NCBI RefSeq assembly: GCF_039503195.1
Contig: NZ_JBCJKP010000001.1
Coordinates: forward strand, 4,774,001 to 4,838,000
Direction: 5' to 3'
Source of the DNA: Streptomyces mirabilis
GTDB lineage: Bacteria > Actinomycetota > Actinomycetes > Streptomycetales > Streptomycetaceae
DNA: 64,000 bases
The position numbers and the translations under genes were made by a program. Shown here piece after piece: positions 1-9,218 of the stretch (position 1 is the first letter of the stretch; the number at the start of each line of letters is the position of its first letter). The notes beneath the pieces are model-generated. The model was not told the origin of the DNA. It searched no databases and saw only the letters and a list, made by a program, of their open reading frames with translations.

Positions 1-713
1 CCCGGCCGCGCCGCGAGGATCGCGAGCGCCCGCTGCACGGCCCCGTCGAGGCTCTCGCCGCGGGCCAGCGCGTGCACGATGACGGCGTACGCGCCCGCCG
101 CGAGGTACGCCGTGGGGTGCCCGTGCGTCTGCGCGGCGCACTCGACGGCGAGTTGCATCACGAGCTGCGGCTCCCAGCCGACGAGCAGCCCGAAGGGCGC
201 CGAGCGGGCGGCGGCCTCGGGCCCGAGCTCGCCGGGGCTCTTGGGCGCGTCCAGCGTGCCCATGATGTCGTCGCCGAAGCCGATCAGGCACGCGCGGGCC
301 GGGTCCCGGCGGGCGTACAGCCACTCCTCGCGGGCCAGCCAGCCGTCGTCCTTGCGGCGCTCGTCGGGGCCCCAGTCGCTCTGGGTGGCCGCCCAGCGGC
401 GGTACGCCCGGTGGAGGTCGGTGGGCGGATGCCAGGCGCCGGTGTCACGGCGCACCTGGGCGCGTATCAGACCGTCGAAAGAGAAGAGGGTCAGCTGGGT
501 GAGGTGGGTGACGGAGCCACGCCGGCCGTACCCGAAGGCGAGGTCGACCAGCCCCTCCGGGCCGTGGGCCTCCCGGATCCGCTCCAGGGTGAGCCCGTCG
601 ACCGGCGCCCCGAGGGCGTCCCCGACGGCCGCGCCCAGCAGGGTCCCACGTACCCGGCTACGGAAGTCCTGCTGCTCCGCACGGCCCCAGACGGCACCGG
701 CTGTCGCACCCAC
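1..713 (-). CDS. ADP-ribosylglycohydrolase family protein (3' end beyond window)
   Basis: Minus-strand reading frame that is open to the left edge, so the C-terminus is missing. Translation from GTG at 713 gives the family signature GTLLGAAVGDALGAP near residue 24, and downstream the segment FGDDIMGTLDAP typical of ADP-ribosyl-acceptor hydrolases (DraG/ARH fold, di-magnesium site). Such enzymes remove ADP-ribose from modified proteins or nucleic acids. The start was chosen because GGGAGG lies 5 bases before GTG 713; another in-frame GTG at 731 has no ribosome-binding site, and a stop lies further upstream. The segment SDWGPDERR in the middle is compatible with the family's insertion before the second metal motif. 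The substrate cannot be told from sequence. Confidence 0.85.
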   Translation of the reverse strand, partial: MGATAGAVWGRAEQQDFRSRVRGTLLGAAVGDALGAPVDGLTLERIREAHGPEGLVDLAFGYGRRGSVTHLTQLTLFSFDGLIRAQVRRDTGAWHPPTDLHRAYRRWAATQSDWGPDERRKDDGWLAREEWLYARRDPARACLIGFGDDIMGTLDAPKSPGELGPEAAARSAPFGLLVGWEPQLVMQLAVECAAQTHGHPTAYLAAGAYAVIVHALARGESLDGAVQRALAILAARP

Positions 714-866
714 CGAGACCTCCCCAGGCACCGTCCGTACGTCCGACAGCTCAGCACTGTAATCGACCGGGAACGGTCCGTTCAGGGGCCCGATCGGAAT
801 ACGGAGTGCGGGTCAAGTGAACCCACCCGGTCAGGTTGCGAAGGCTCCCTCGACGATGTGGCCTAG

Positions 867-1136
867 GTGAGGGCCGGGATCCACTCGGTCCTCCGGGGAG
901 GCCGACGGTCAGCCGTACTTGACACGCCTCGCTCCAGCCAGGCGTCGACGGAGCGCGCCAGGCGGTTCACATCTCGTTCGGTGAGCTACGGCAGCAACGT
1001 CGGCCCCGGCTGCGTCGAAACCGCCCTAGCCCCCGCCGCCACCGTCCACGGCCGCGACTCCAAGGACACCCAGCGCGCCCAACTGGCCTTCACCGGCGCC
1101 TCCTGGACGGAGTTCGTCAGTTCGGTCCGCCGCTGA
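867..1136 (+). pseudogene. DUF397 domain remnant
   Basis: The last ~52 codons read SYGSNVGPGCVETA, then VHGRDSKD, and end SWTEFVSSVRR, which is the layout of Streptomyces DUF397 proteins (W-x-KSSYS... CVEVA... VRDSKD... W..F). The usual N-terminal W-KSSYS block is degraded to SRSVSYGS, and no good ribosome-binding site precedes either the ATG at 867 or the in-frame GTG at 981. DUF397 genes normally follow an XRE-family regulator; none is present here. I read it as a decayed solitary copy, although a short expressed form from 981 is possible. Its 3' end overlaps the convergent ATPase gene by 20 bp. Confidence 0.5.
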
Positions 1137-3504
1137 GGCGGGCGCGCAGGGCGCCGGCCCACTCGTAGGAGGGGCGGAGCTCCAGCGCGCGGTCCAGGGC
1201 GGCGAGGGCCTCCTCACGGCGGCCCAGTTCGGCCAGCGCCGCGCCCCGGCTGGCGTGGGCCGAGGCGTACTCGGGATCGATGGTGAGCGCCCTGTCGTAG
1301 TCGGCGAGGGCCTCCTCGTGGCGGCCGGCCACTCGGAGGGCGTCGCCACGTTCGCAGTGGCCCCAGCCCCAGTCGGGCCAGAGGCCGAGGGCCCGGTCGA
1401 GGTCGGCCAACTGGCGTTCGTGTTCGGCCAGTCCACGCCAGGCCCGGGCTCTGCGGCCCAGTGCCCAGGCGTAGTCCGGCTTGAGGTCGAGCGCGCGGCC
1501 CAAGTCGGCGAGGGCCGCGGCGGGGTCCCCGGCGCGCTCGTGGGTGGCGCCTCGGGAGGCCCAGGCGAAGGCGTTGGCCGGGTCGCGTCGAATACCTTCG
1601 CTCAGGTCCCGGACCGCCTCGTCGTCATGGCGCAGGAGGCGGTGGTGCTCGCCACGCAGGACGATGTTGTCGGGGTTGTCCGGCTCCAGCTCCACCACGC
1701 GCTCCACATCGGCGAGTGCGCCCTCATGGTCGCCCAGGCCGCCACGGGTCAGGGCCCGCCCTCGGTGGGCCCGCACCAGGTACGGGTCCAGGGCGAGGGC
1801 ACGGCCGTACTCCTCCAGTGCGCGCTCGTAGGCACCGTCCCGCGCGAGAGAGTCGGCCAGCTCCGCCCGGGCCCGCGCCCGCCAGGGCTCGTCGCCCCGT
1901 GCCCGCCTCAGCAGGAACCGGAGTACCTCGGGCTTGCCTCCCTCGTCGAGGGCCCGCGTCAGGTCGCTTCCGCAGTCCCGTACGGCCTGGGCGTCCGCGT
2001 CCTGTCCCGCGTCGGCCAGCAGCCGCGTCCAGCGCCTCACCAGGTCGTCCGCCTGACCACAGGCATCCACGACGTCGGTGAGGACGGCGGGAAGCGCGGA
2101 GCGGGGTGCGGCGCACAGCAGGTGGTACGACTCCGCGAGCCGCAGCTCCCGCCACTCCTCGTCGGCCCACTCATAGCCGTCCTCCAGCCTGGCCTCGGTC
2201 TCCTCCCGCCACCCGGCGAAGGCCGCCGCGAGCCGCTCGTGCCGTTCGGCCCACCGCCTGGGCGAGCCCCTGCGCTGGAGGCGCAGCATCGGAGCCCGTA
2301 CGACGTCGTGGTACTGCATCCGGTCACCGCGTTCGTCGACGAACGGTCGTTCCCGCAACCAGCCGTAAAGGGCGTCGAGTTCGGTGTCCGTACCGTCCAC
2401 CACCGCCCGGAACACGTCCGCGTCCAGGCGCCGCGGCAGCGCACACGCCAGAGCGACCGCGCGCCGCACCGGGTCCGGCTCCCACTTCAGGAACCGCTCC
2501 ACCGCCGTCGTGCTCGGGTCTCCCACGCCGTCCGGATCGGCGGGCCGGGTCTCCGCGAGGGTCGACACCAGCACCGGCAGGCCGCCCGTGAGGCGCAGCA
2601 CCTCGTCGACAACCGGCTCGGCCACCACCCCCTTGCCGGCGAGCAGACCCCGCGCCTCCGCCTCCGTGAACGGCCCGAGCGGCACGTCCGTCATGAAGTC
2701 CGCGAAGCCGCCCCAGCGAGCGGTGTCGAAGGGCCGTTGGCCGGAGGTGACGATGACGACGTCGGCGGACAGAGTGCCGTAACGGTCGGTGGTGATCACC
2801 TCGTGCAGCCAGCCATCGAGGAACGGCCCGGTGCGTTCGTAGGTGTCGAAGAACAGGACGATCCAGGGCGCCGTGGACGCCGCCTCCGACAACTCGCCCA
2901 GCAGCACCGGCGTCAGCACCCGTTCGGGTGTCAGGACCAGCTGCACGTCCTCCTGGCTGCGGAAGCGGGCACTGAGGCTCGCCCGGAACCTGTCAGCGCC
3001 CTGGGCCAGTTGGCCCGCGTCCAGGGCGCCCGCGAAGGCGCCCACGCCCGGCAGCATGCCTAGTCCGACCAGTCCGGCGCGTGCCACCACCAGACCGGCC
3101 GCCGAGGGATCACCGGGTTCGGCGTCGACCACGGCGATCGCCTCGGCCTCGCGCCGCCGCTCCCGGTGAACGGCGAGCAGCCGATCCAGTTCCTTCAGCC
3201 TCCGGCCTTGCAGGCCGAGTTGGCGACTGATCGTACCCATGGCCTCGGGCACGCTGTCGACGCTCTCGTCGACGTACGCCGTCAAGGCTCCGCGCTCCCG
3301 GGCGATCTGCTCGAACTCCCTCACCAGGAAGGTCTTTCCGACGCCCGCGTTGCCGTGCACATGGAAGAGGAAGCGGTGGTGTTCGTCCTCGGGCGGCAGC
3401 TCCAGATTCCGACGGAAGACGACCCGTTCGTGACTCCGCCCCACGAATCCCGCCCGTCTGCGCCGAGCGATCAGCTCCTGCATCGACGGCCGCGCACGCC
3501 CCAT
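1117..3504 (-). CDS. P-loop ATPase with C-terminal TPR repeats (STAND-like)
   Basis: Protein of 795 residues. An N-terminal NTPase module carries Walker A GNAGVGKT at residues 51-58 and a Walker B-like IVLFFDTYE near residue 215, followed by a helical region. From about residue 540 onward there are tandem tetratricopeptide repeats (for example ALEEYGRALALDP, ALADVERVVELEP, ALADYDRALTIDP). The design resembles signal-transduction ATPases that switch on ligand binding, with TPRs as the protein-binding sensor. No effector or DNA-binding domain is visible, so the output is unknown. It lies 28 bp downstream of the L,D-transpeptidase-like gene on the same strand, so the two are probably cotranscribed. 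No signal peptide is visible and the product should be cytoplasmic. Confidence 0.8.
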   Translation of the reverse strand: MGRARPSMQELIARRRRAGFVGRSHERVVFRRNLELPPEDEHHRFLFHVHGNAGVGKTFLVREFEQIARERGALTAYVDESVDSVPEAMGTISRQLGLQGRRLKELDRLLAVHRERRREAEAIAVVDAEPGDPSAAGLVVARAGLVGLGMLPGVGAFAGALDAGQLAQGADRFRASLSARFRSQEDVQLVLTPERVLTPVLLGELSEAASTAPWIVLFFDTYERTGPFLDGWLHEVITTDRYGTLSADVVIVTSGQRPFDTARWGGFADFMTDVPLGPFTEAEARGLLAGKGVVAEPVVDEVLRLTGGLPVLVSTLAETRPADPDGVGDPSTTAVERFLKWEPDPVRRAVALACALPRRLDADVFRAVVDGTDTELDALYGWLRERPFVDERGDRMQYHDVVRAPMLRLQRRGSPRRWAERHERLAAAFAGWREETEARLEDGYEWADEEWRELRLAESYHLLCAAPRSALPAVLTDVVDACGQADDLVRRWTRLLADAGQDADAQAVRDCGSDLTRALDEGGKPEVLRFLLRRARGDEPWRARARAELADSLARDGAYERALEEYGRALALDPYLVRAHRGRALTRGGLGDHEGALADVERVVELEPDNPDNIVLRGEHHRLLRHDDEAVRDLSEGIRRDPANAFAWASRGATHERAGDPAAALADLGRALDLKPDYAWALGRRARAWRGLAEHERQLADLDRALGLWPDWGWGHCERGDALRVAGRHEEALADYDRALTIDPEYASAHASRGAALAELGRREEALAALDRALELRPSYEWAGALRARLSGGPN

Positions 3505-3532
3505 CCGTCCGCCCCCTCCATCGCCCCGGCCG

Positions 3533-4108
3533 CTACTTCGTCACGGTGACCTTCGTACCCTTGGTGCCGAATGCCCAGACCGCGTCCCCGTCCGCGCTGT
3601 GCATGCGGATCCCGCCGGTCTTCACTCCCGTCGCGGGCTGCGGCGAGGAGCCGTCCTGCGCGTTGGAGAACGCGATGTTCACGCCGGACGCGACGGTGAA
3701 GTAGACGATGTTCTCGACCTTCGTGCCGTCCGTTCCAGTGGTGGAGGGGACGGTGGTCGACACCGCGTACCGGCCCGGCGCCGGGCTCACCGTGCCCGGC
3801 CACACCGCGAAGGTGCGGCGGACGGCCTCGCCGGTGTCGACGAGCCACACGCGCCGCTGGGCGAGCGAGTAGACGATCCGCCGTCCCGTGCCCGAGCCGT
3901 CGGGCACGGCGACCGGCTCGGACTTCTTGGGCGAGGCGGAGGGGTGCGGGCTCGCCGACGCGGACGGCTTCGCCCCGGCGGCGTGGGCGGCGGTCGGGTG
4001 CGCCCCTTGGTCGGCCTGCGCGGCGAGGGCGGTGACGCCCATGATCGCCACCGTGGTCAGTCCGGTGACCCAGATCCAGGAGGGAAGCCGTCGGGCAGGC
4101 ACGGACAC
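3533..4108 (-). CDS. membrane-anchored L,D-transpeptidase-like protein lacking catalytic residues
   Basis: About 191 residues from GTG 4108, chosen because GAGGAG lies 4 bases upstream; the frame extends to 4186 without a better start. A single N-terminal membrane segment (LPSWIWVTGLTTVAIMGVTA) is followed by an Ala/Ser/Pro-rich linker and a C-terminal domain. That domain follows the YkuD pattern: VWLVDTG at the start, a P-x-PGRYAVS strand, and GGIRMHSADGDAVW at the end. In active enzymes the last block reads S-H-G-C-[IV]-R; here it is T-G-G-I-R, and the upstream IHG histidine is replaced (VNIAFS). So the fold is recognisable but the Cys/His pair is absent. A role as a cell-wall binding or regulatory pseudoenzyme is inferred. 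Confidence 0.65.
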   Translation of the reverse strand: MSVPARRLPSWIWVTGLTTVAIMGVTALAAQADQGAHPTAAHAAGAKPSASASPHPSASPKKSEPVAVPDGSGTGRRIVYSLAQRRVWLVDTGEAVRRTFAVWPGTVSPAPGRYAVSTTVPSTTGTDGTKVENIVYFTVASGVNIAFSNAQDGSSPQPATGVKTGGIRMHSADGDAVWAFGTKGTKVTVTK

Positions 4109-4201
4109 GCAACTCCTCGGATTCACCGGGCTTCTGGGCCCTCCACCGAGGGTCGGATCATCGTACTCCGACGCGCCCGGGGCCACCGCACGCTTCGGCC
4201 G

Positions 4202-6787
4202 TCACTCCAGGACCGGCAGCAGCTCCGGCAGGTGTCCGTCCGAGACCTCCGCCGCCCGCTGCCGCTCCTCGGGGACCTCCCCGTACAGAGTCGTCCGCGG
4301 CCTCGCCGGACGCCCGGCCGCCTCCGCGACGGCGATGAGGTCCTTGACCGACTTGTACGAGCCGTACGAGGAGCCCGCCATCCGGGAGATGGTCTCCTCC
4401 ATCAGCGTGCCGCCGAGGTCGTTGGCGCCGGAGCGGAGCATCTCCGCCGCGCCCTCGGTGCCCAGCTTCACCCAGCTGGTCTGGATGTGGGGGATGTGCG
4501 GGTGGAGCAGGAGGCGGGCCATGGCCACCACCGCGCGGTTGTCGCGGGTGGTCGGGCCCGGACGGGAGATGCCCGCCAGGTACACCGGCGCGTTGGTGTG
4601 GATGAACGGGAGCGTCACGAACTCGGTGAAGCCGCCGGTCCGCTGCTGGATGCGGGAGAGCGTGCGGAAGTGGCCGAGCCAGTGGCGGGGCTGGTCCACA
4701 TGCCCGTACATCATCGTGGACGAGGAGCGGATGCCGAGCTCGTGCGCGGTCGTGACGACGTCGATCCAGGTCGCCGTGGGCAGCTTGCCCTTCGTCAGGA
4801 CCCAGCGGACCTCGTCGTCGAGGATCTCCGCCGCCGTGCCGGGGATGGTGTCGAGGCCGGCCTCCTTCGCGGCGGTCAGCCACTCGCGGATGGACATCCC
4901 CGTGCGCGTCGCGCCGTTGACGACCTCCATCGGGGAGAAGGCGTGCACGTGCATGCCGGGGACGCGCTCCTTCACCGCCTTCGCGATGTCGAAGTAGGCG
5001 GTACCCGGGAGGTCCGGGTGGATGCCGCCCTGCATGCAGACCTCGACGGCCCCGAGCTCCCAGGCCTGCTGGGCGCGGTCGGCCACCTGGTCCAGCGACA
5101 GCGTGTACGCGTCGGCGTCCGTGCGGCGCTGGGCGAAGGCGCAGAAACGGCAGCCGGTGTAGCAGACGTTGGTGAAGTTGATGTTCCGGGTGACGATGTA
5201 CGTGACGTCGTCACCGACGGCGGACCTGCGCACGTCGTCCGCGATCCGGCAGAGGGCGTCGAGCGCCGGACCGTCCGCGTGCAGCAGCGCGAGCGCCTCG
5301 TCGTCGGTGAGCTTCGTCGGGTCGTCGGCGGCGGTCGCGAGGGCCGCCCGTACGTCGGTGTCGATGCGGGAGGGCACCATCCCGGGCGCCGCCGCCTCCC
5401 GCAGCGCCTCCCAGTCGCCGTACACGAGGTCGAAGTCGTCCCGGCGGTCGCCGGTGCGCCCCTCCGTGTCGATGGTGCGGTGCAGATCGGTGCGCCCCGA
5501 AGCCGTGAAGGCCTCCTCCGGCTCCTGCCAGGGGTGCCCCTCGACGACGGCGTCCTCACGGGCGAGCCCCGTCTCCGGGTCGGCCAGCGCCCGTACGTGC
5601 GGCAGCAGCCGCGGGTCGAGCCAGGGCTCCCCGCGCTGCACGAACTCGGGGTACACACACAGCCGCTCGCGCAGTTCGAAGCCGACGGCGCGCGACCGCT
5701 CGGCCAGCTGCTCGATCTGCGGCCAGGGCCGCTCGGGGTTGACGTGGTCGATGGTGAGCGGCGAGACCCCGCCCCAGTCGTCGATGCCCGCGCCGATCAG
5801 CCGCCCGTACTCGGAGTCGACGAGGTTCGGCGGGGCCTGGAGGCAGGCGGCCGGTCCCATGATGTGCCGGGCGACGGCCACCGTGGCGACCAGTTCGTCC
5901 AGTTCGGCGTCCGGCATCCCGCGCATCGCCGTGTCCGGCTTGGCGCGGAAGTTCTGGATGATCAGTTCCTGGATGCCGTGGTACGCCCGGGACACGCGTC
6001 GCAGCGCGAACAACGACTCGGCGCGCTCCTCGTACGTCTCCCCGATCCCGATCAGCAGCCCGCTGGTGAAGGGAACGGACGACCGTCCCGCGTCCTCCAG
6101 GACCCGCAGCCGTACGGCGGGCTCCTTGTCCGGAGAGCCGTGGTGCGGACCGCCGGGCTCGCTCCACAACCGCGTCGCCGTCGTCTCCAGCATCATGCCC
6201 ATGCTCGGCGCGACGGGCTTGAGCCGCTGGAAGTCGGTCCAGGACATCACCCCCGGGTTGAGGTGAGGCAGCAGTCCCGTCTCCTCCAGGATCCGGATGG
6301 AGATGGCACGGACGTACGCGATCGTGTCGTCGTACCCGTGCGCGTCCAGCCACTCCCGGGCCTCGGGCCAGCGGTCCTCGGGCTTGTCGCCGAGCGTGAT
6401 GAGGGCTTCCTTGCAGCCGAGTTCCGCGCCGCGCCGGGCGACGTCGAGGACCTCGTCCGGCGACATGAACATCCCGTGCCCGGCGCGGCGCAGCTTGCCC
6501 GGAACGGTGACGAAGGTGCAGTAGTGGCACTTGTCCCGGCACAGCCGGGTCAACGGGATGAAGACACTCTTGGAGTACGTGATGACGCCGGGCCGTCCGG
6601 CCGCCTCCAGGCCCGCGTCCCGCACCCGGGCCGCGGACGCGGCGAGGTCCTCGAGGGCCTCGCCGCGCGCCTGGAGCAGCACCGCGGCCTCGGTCACGTC
6701 GAGGGCGACGCCGTCACGGGCGCGTTTGAGGGCGCGACGCATGGAGTTCTCGGTCGGGCCGGTTCCGGAGGTCGCGGTGGTCGTCAT
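4202..6787 (-). CDS. fbiC: FO synthase (CofG/CofH fusion), F420 biosynthesis
   Basis: Protein of 861 residues, the normal length of the fused actinobacterial enzyme. Two radical-SAM domains are present: the CofG half with CRDKCHYC (Cys83, 87, 90) and the CofH half with CYTGCRFC (Cys542, 546, 549), each able to bind a [4Fe-4S] cluster. The enzyme joins tyrosine to a diaminouracil ribityl precursor to make FO (7,8-didemethyl-8-hydroxy-5-deazariboflavin), the chromophore of cofactor F420. It is monocistronic here, divergent from the PHP gene. It matters for the rest of the window because at least three candidate F420-dependent proteins (17066, 19135, 33854) are encoded nearby. The ATG at 6787 sits directly after GAAGG, an unusually tight spacing. 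Confidence 0.97.
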   Translation of the reverse strand: MTTTATSGTGPTENSMRRALKRARDGVALDVTEAAVLLQARGEALEDLAASAARVRDAGLEAAGRPGVITYSKSVFIPLTRLCRDKCHYCTFVTVPGKLRRAGHGMFMSPDEVLDVARRGAELGCKEALITLGDKPEDRWPEAREWLDAHGYDDTIAYVRAISIRILEETGLLPHLNPGVMSWTDFQRLKPVAPSMGMMLETTATRLWSEPGGPHHGSPDKEPAVRLRVLEDAGRSSVPFTSGLLIGIGETYEERAESLFALRRVSRAYHGIQELIIQNFRAKPDTAMRGMPDAELDELVATVAVARHIMGPAACLQAPPNLVDSEYGRLIGAGIDDWGGVSPLTIDHVNPERPWPQIEQLAERSRAVGFELRERLCVYPEFVQRGEPWLDPRLLPHVRALADPETGLAREDAVVEGHPWQEPEEAFTASGRTDLHRTIDTEGRTGDRRDDFDLVYGDWEALREAAAPGMVPSRIDTDVRAALATAADDPTKLTDDEALALLHADGPALDALCRIADDVRRSAVGDDVTYIVTRNINFTNVCYTGCRFCAFAQRRTDADAYTLSLDQVADRAQQAWELGAVEVCMQGGIHPDLPGTAYFDIAKAVKERVPGMHVHAFSPMEVVNGATRTGMSIREWLTAAKEAGLDTIPGTAAEILDDEVRWVLTKGKLPTATWIDVVTTAHELGIRSSSTMMYGHVDQPRHWLGHFRTLSRIQQRTGGFTEFVTLPFIHTNAPVYLAGISRPGPTTRDNRAVVAMARLLLHPHIPHIQTSWVKLGTEGAAEMLRSGANDLGGTLMEETISRMAGSSYGSYKSVKDLIAVAEAAGRPARPRTTLYGEVPEERQRAAEVSDGHLPELLPVLE

Positions 6788-7025
6788 CCTTCGAGCATAC
6801 GATCGCGGTGATCAGGCGTTACAGGGCGTGGCCGTATTCCTCCGGGGCCACAGATCGTTACAGGGTGCCACTGGCGCCGCGCGCGGGTCGGGCCCCGGCA
6901 GGTGCGCCGCCTCCCCGAAAGCTGGCGATTTCCTTCCCTTGCCCCGCAGTTCACAGCCGACTACCAGGGTGGTACGTGCCAACGTGCACCACCCATGTCA
7001 CTCACGACGCCCTGGGGGCAGCAGC

Positions 7026-8561
7026 ATGTGCGAGGACGAGCACGGCATCGAAAGCTTCGACGGCATCGGCAGACGCGCGCTGTTCGTGACGGGGGCGGCA
7101 GCCGCCCTTACGTTGGGAAGCGTGACCTTCGCGAGCGGCTCCGACGCGGCCGACCGTACCGAGACCCGTACGGTGTCCGGCACCCTGCCCACCGGTTCGC
7201 CGGACTTCGTCTACCTCCCGCTGGAGATCCCGCGCGGGGTGCGGGAGATCCACGTCGCGTACACCTACGAGAAGCCGTCGGTCCCGGCCGGCACCGCGGG
7301 CAACGCGCTGGACATCGGCCTCTTCGACGAGCGCGGCACGGCACTGGGCGGCGAGGGCTTCCGCGGCTGGTCGGGCGGCGCGCGCACCGAGTTCTTCGTC
7401 CGCGCGGACGACGCGACGCCTGGCTACATCCCCGGCCGGATCCACTCCGGCACCTGGCACATCGCGCTCGGCCCCTACACGGTGGCGCCGCAGGGCCTGC
7501 CGTACGAGGTCACGATCACGCTGACGTACGGGGAGCAGGCCGCCACCCCGGCCCCGACGTATCCGCCGTCCCGCGCGAAGGGCCGGGGCCGCGCCTGGTA
7601 CCGCGGCGACTGCCACCTGCACTCCTGGTACTCGGACGGCCGCCGCACCCCCGCGGAGATCGCCGCGCTGGCGCGGGCCGCGGGCCTGGACTTCATCAAC
7701 ACCTCGGACCACAACACGCACAGCTCGCACCCCCACTGGGCGGATCAGGCGGGGGACGACCTGCTGATCATGCTGGGCGAGGAGGTCACGACCCGCAACG
7801 GTCACGTGGTGGCCCTCGGCACGGACCCCGGCACGTTCGTCGACTGGCGCTACCGGGCCCGCGACAACCGTTTCGGCCGTTTCGCCCGCCAGATCCGCCG
7901 CGCGGGCGGCCTCGTGGTCCCCGCCCACCCGCACGCCACCTGCGTCGGCTGCGGCTGGAAGTTCGGCTTCGGGGAGGCGGACGCGGTGGAGGTGTGGAAC
8001 GGCCCGTACACCCCCGACGACGAGGTGACCCTCGCGGACTGGGACAACACGCTGGTGGCGGCCGTCCGTTCGGGCACCGCCGACCGCTCCTGGCTCCCGG
8101 CGATGGGCAACAGCGACGCCCACCGCGACCCCGACCCGGTCGGCACCCCGCAGACGGTGGTCCTCGCCGACGACCTGACCCGCGAGGCCATCCAGGAGGG
8201 TCTGCGCGCGGGCCGCTCCTACGTGGCGGAGTCGAAGCTCGTGTCCCTGACGTTTTCGGCAGCCGGCGCGAAGGGCGAGCACGCGGGCATCGGCGAACGC
8301 CTGCGGGTCGCCCCCGACACCCCGGTCACCGTCCGTCTGGAGGCCACCGGCGCCCCCCGCTGCACGGTCCGCTTCGTCACCGACCAGGGGGTCCTCTTCA
8401 CGAGCGCCCCCTTGCCGGTCTCGGGTTCCGGAACGGTGGAGTGGAGCACGACGGCGCAGTACGCGACCTACGTACGCGCGGAGTTGCGCCACGAGACGGC
8501 GGCGGGACCGGTACCGGGGGCGTTGGCGGCGTTCACCAACCCGATCTTCCTCGGGACATGA
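7026..8561 (+). CDS. Tat-exported PHP-domain phosphoesterase-like protein (CehA/McbA type)
   Basis: Protein of 511 residues. The N-terminus carries a twin-arginine signal (GRRALFVTGAAAALTLG), predicting export in folded form. A beta-rich region follows, then a PHP metal-binding domain: GDCHLHSWYSDG near residues 193-204, TSDHNTH, a central PAHPHA, and GNSDAHR near residue 360. These supply the His/Asp ligands of a multinuclear metal site. CehA/McbA-type PHP proteins hydrolyse phosphoesters or carbamate-like bonds; the substrate here is unknown. The domain after the active site is Ig-like. ATG 7026 follows GGGGGCAGCAGC. The gene stands alone, with about 240 bp separating it from fbiC. Confidence 0.85.
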   Translation: MCEDEHGIESFDGIGRRALFVTGAAAALTLGSVTFASGSDAADRTETRTVSGTLPTGSPDFVYLPLEIPRGVREIHVAYTYEKPSVPAGTAGNALDIGLFDERGTALGGEGFRGWSGGARTEFFVRADDATPGYIPGRIHSGTWHIALGPYTVAPQGLPYEVTITLTYGEQAATPAPTYPPSRAKGRGRAWYRGDCHLHSWYSDGRRTPAEIAALARAAGLDFINTSDHNTHSSHPHWADQAGDDLLIMLGEEVTTRNGHVVALGTDPGTFVDWRYRARDNRFGRFARQIRRAGGLVVPAHPHATCVGCGWKFGFGEADAVEVWNGPYTPDDEVTLADWDNTLVAAVRSGTADRSWLPAMGNSDAHRDPDPVGTPQTVVLADDLTREAIQEGLRAGRSYVAESKLVSLTFSAAGAKGEHAGIGERLRVAPDTPVTVRLEATGAPRCTVRFVTDQGVLFTSAPLPVSGSGTVEWSTTAQYATYVRAELRHETAAGPVPGALAAFTNPIFLGT

Positions 8562-8725
8562 GTCGGCCGGTGTGACGTGCTCCTCGGGCCACTGAAGCCC
8601 GAGGCCTCCGGCGTTCCCGTCCGTCGCCGTGCCGCTGCGCGGCACAGGTCTCTGGCGGGGATCCATGACGTCCCGATGGGGCCGTCGGCCGGCCGGTGCC
8701 GCTGATCGAGAAGCGGCGAGACCGC

Positions 8726-9136
8726 TCAGCGCCCACCGGCCGGCTCCGGCCACAACGCCCGCACCGCGTCTGGCACCTCGGCCACAACAGCCGGGTCGAG
8801 CAAGGCCGGTGGGAGGATGTAGCCCGGGAGGACGGAGAGCACCGCGGAAGCGATCGCCTCGGCCGTCACCGTGGTGGGCAAGTCGCCGTGGTCCTGGTGG
8901 TCACGGGCCATGATGACCAGGTCGGCGTTTGGACCGGCTCTGCCGGTTCGTGGCGACGGTGAGCGTGATGTCGAGGACCTCGCGCATGTTCTCCTCGGCA
9001 TGTCGCAGGCGATGGCGAGGAGCGGGCCGAGGGGGGCGACCAGGCCTCCGGTGACGAGTACCAGCATCGCGAGGGCGGTCAGGCCGGCCCGGTCGAGGGG
9101 AGTGCGCCGGGAGCCGGTGGTGTCGGTGTTCGCCAT
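8726..9136 (-). pseudogene. remnant with TetR C-terminal ligand-domain sequence
   Basis: The last ~60 residues (DHGDLPTTVTAEAIASAVLS, then LPGYIL and VPDAVRALWP) match the extreme C-terminus of TetR-family regulators, but no helix-turn-helix precedes them. Instead the same frame begins with a hydrophobic segment (LTALAMLVLVTGGLVAPLG), and the part between reads as low-complexity Arg/Ser sequence. The stretch that would bridge the two makes better protein (EENMREVLDIT) in another frame. I interpret this as a junction or frameshift product of a broken regulator gene; a small chimeric membrane protein is the alternative. The intact TetR gene next door starts 80 bp downstream on the same strand. 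Confidence 0.45.
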
Positions 9137-9218
9137 GTGGCCGACGTCACGGAGGGTGTCGACCGGTCGGCATCCGATGTCGTACTCAGGTCACCGTGAG
9201 GCCGTGAGCTGAGTACGG

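Noticed and set aside
3599..6811. A 1070-codon plus-strand open frame
   Set aside because: It is the antisense shadow of fbiC and neighbours: Arg/Gly/Val-rich, without domains or ribosome-binding site. Long antisense frames are expected in high-GC DNA.
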